Below, one piece after another: positions 63,422 to 64,000 of a stretch of DNA of 64,000 bases. Positions within the stretch are counted from its first letter, which is position 1, and every line of letters starts with the position of its first letter. Under the pieces are notes generated by a model. It made no database searches. It was not told where the DNA came from and was given only the letters and a program-made list of their open reading frames with translations. The stretch is from Frondihabitans peucedani (lineage in GTDB: Bacteria; Actinomycetota; Actinomycetes; Actinomycetales; Microbacteriaceae). The stretch lies in contig NZ_BAABAU010000005.1 in NCBI RefSeq assembly GCF_039537585.1, positions 334 through 64,333 of the forward strand, given 5' to 3'. A program made the translations under genes and the position numbers.

Positions 63422-64000
63422 TCAGGGCGTCGTCGCGACCAGGTCGTCGACTGAGAGGCTCTGCGCCCCGGCAGCCGACGACCCCGACACGTAGCTGAGC
63501 AGCCCGAGCGACCCGGGAGCCTGCAGCGCCGCAGCGGAGCTCGTCGCCGTCACCATCCAGGCCGACGGCTCCGTCGTGCCCGCGATCCAGGCTTTCGCCC
63601 GGAGCGTCGTGGGGCTGGTGCCGACGACCTGGAGACGGGTGCTGATCCGGGTCCCGGCGCCGATCGATCCTGCGACGCGGACCGGGTTCGCGATGGTCGT
63701 GCCCGCGCCCACCAGGGAGACCGTGGCCGTCCCGCTGCCGGTCAGCTGGACGGTCGCCCGATAGTCGCTCGACCCGATCTTCCGTCCCTGCAGCGACACC
63801 TGGGTGCCTCCGCCGGACGCCGCCTGCGCGAGCGCGAAAGTCACGGAGAGGTCGACGCCGGTCTGGGAGACCGAGGCGAGCGTCGCTCCGGCCTGCGCGC
63901 TCGGCCCGCTGAGCGTGATCCTGCCTGTCCCCGTCTGCATGGAGAGGTTGGAGGCGCTGCCCACGCTCGTCCAGGCGCCGCCGACATCAGCAGTGCCCCA
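63422..64000 (-). CDS. C-terminal part of a large exported surface protein (partial)
   Basis: The frame stays open to the right edge, so the start lies outside the window; 192 residues are visible. They are beta-rich and low in charge: DVGGAWTSVGSASNLSM, LASVSQTGVDLSVTFALAQ, VSLQGRKIGSSDYRATVQL, STRLQVVGTSPTTLRAKAW. This is the pattern of the laminin-G/jelly-roll-like modules found near the ends of long repeat-containing actinobacterial surface proteins. No LPXTG or membrane anchor is seen at the visible C-terminus. Secretion is inferred from composition only. Confidence 0.7.
   Translation of the reverse strand, partial: WGTADVGGAWTSVGSASNLSMQTGTGRITLSGPSAQAGATLASVSQTGVDLSVTFALAQAASGGGTQVSLQGRKIGSSDYRATVQLTGSGTATVSLVGAGTTIANPVRVAGSIGAGTRISTRLQVVGTSPTTLRAKAWIAGTTEPSAWMVTATSSAAALQAPGSLGLLSYVSGSSAAGAQSLSVDDLVATTP

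Overview
The window is G+C-rich (roughly 70% by impression) actinobacterial DNA. Gene order and protein families point to the family Microbacteriaceae; the genus cannot be fixed from sequence alone. It is mostly housekeeping chromosome with tightly packed operons, frequent 1-4 base stop/start overlaps, and many genes that seem to be transcribed leaderless (a TAnnnT box 6-7 bases before the start codon). I see no prophage, no CRISPR array and no intact insertion sequence. One tRNA gene, tRNA-Ala(CGC), is present.

Layout. 0.2-4.1 kb: an SGNH-like/GAF fusion, a TIGR01777 epimerase with a DUF4166 partner, a YegP-like protein and a lone transposase-type HTH protein. 4.3-8.4 kb: a very large SF1 helicase-like protein with a degraded ATPase site and a 64-residue companion. 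8.5-13.2 kb: mscL, a Ruc-like zinc-ribbon protein, 5-formyl-THF cyclo-ligase, galU, rimJ-like and a GlpR/SepX-like membrane protein, then the tRNA. This matches the conserved actinobacterial cell-division neighbourhood but lacks the moeA/glp gene. 13.3-22.4 kb: a small unknown protein, a repeat cluster, a methyltransferase, a secreted protein, a DUF3516 helicase, RNase HI, an aldo/keto reductase and an MFS carrier. 22.4-26.7 kb: nrdHIEF (class Ib ribonucleotide reductase) behind a 446-base control region with two perfect DnaA boxes and a spaced pair of NrdR boxes. 26.9-34 kb: Tat-exported phospholipase C, a drug/H+ antiporter and a sugar ABC importer without its ATPase.

34.0-39.2 kb: a tandem repeat array, then an operon reading leftward (amidohydrolase, kynureninase, methyltransferase, a 51-residue membrane protein, acetyltransferase). 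39.2-47.4 kb: GH51 arabinofuranosidase, a LacI regulator, a phosphopantetheinyl transferase, HrpA and a small regulator. 47.4-52.6 kb: acyl-CoA ligase and the methylcitrate-cycle genes prpD-prpB-prpC. 52.8-59.2 kb: a membrane protein, a thioredoxin-fold YyaL-type protein, protein O-mannosyltransferase divergent from rsmI, and an AbiEi-like/DUF559-like protein between two short repeats. 59.4-64 kb: metG-tatD-rsmA, an unknown protein, and the C-terminus of a large surface protein that runs off the window.

Two unexplained patterns stand out. The octamer GCAGGATC (complement GATCCTGC) occurs about 65 times, in every reading frame and between genes, far above chance. A roughly 113-base repeat built around the near-palindrome CTCCGTGCATATGGACGGAG forms a five-unit tandem array at 34.1 kb and an opposite-strand cluster at 13.6 kb, and each unit carries the octamer. 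A shared LacI-type half-site also links the ABC importer promoter to the arabinofuranosidase promoter, suggesting one arabinoside regulon.
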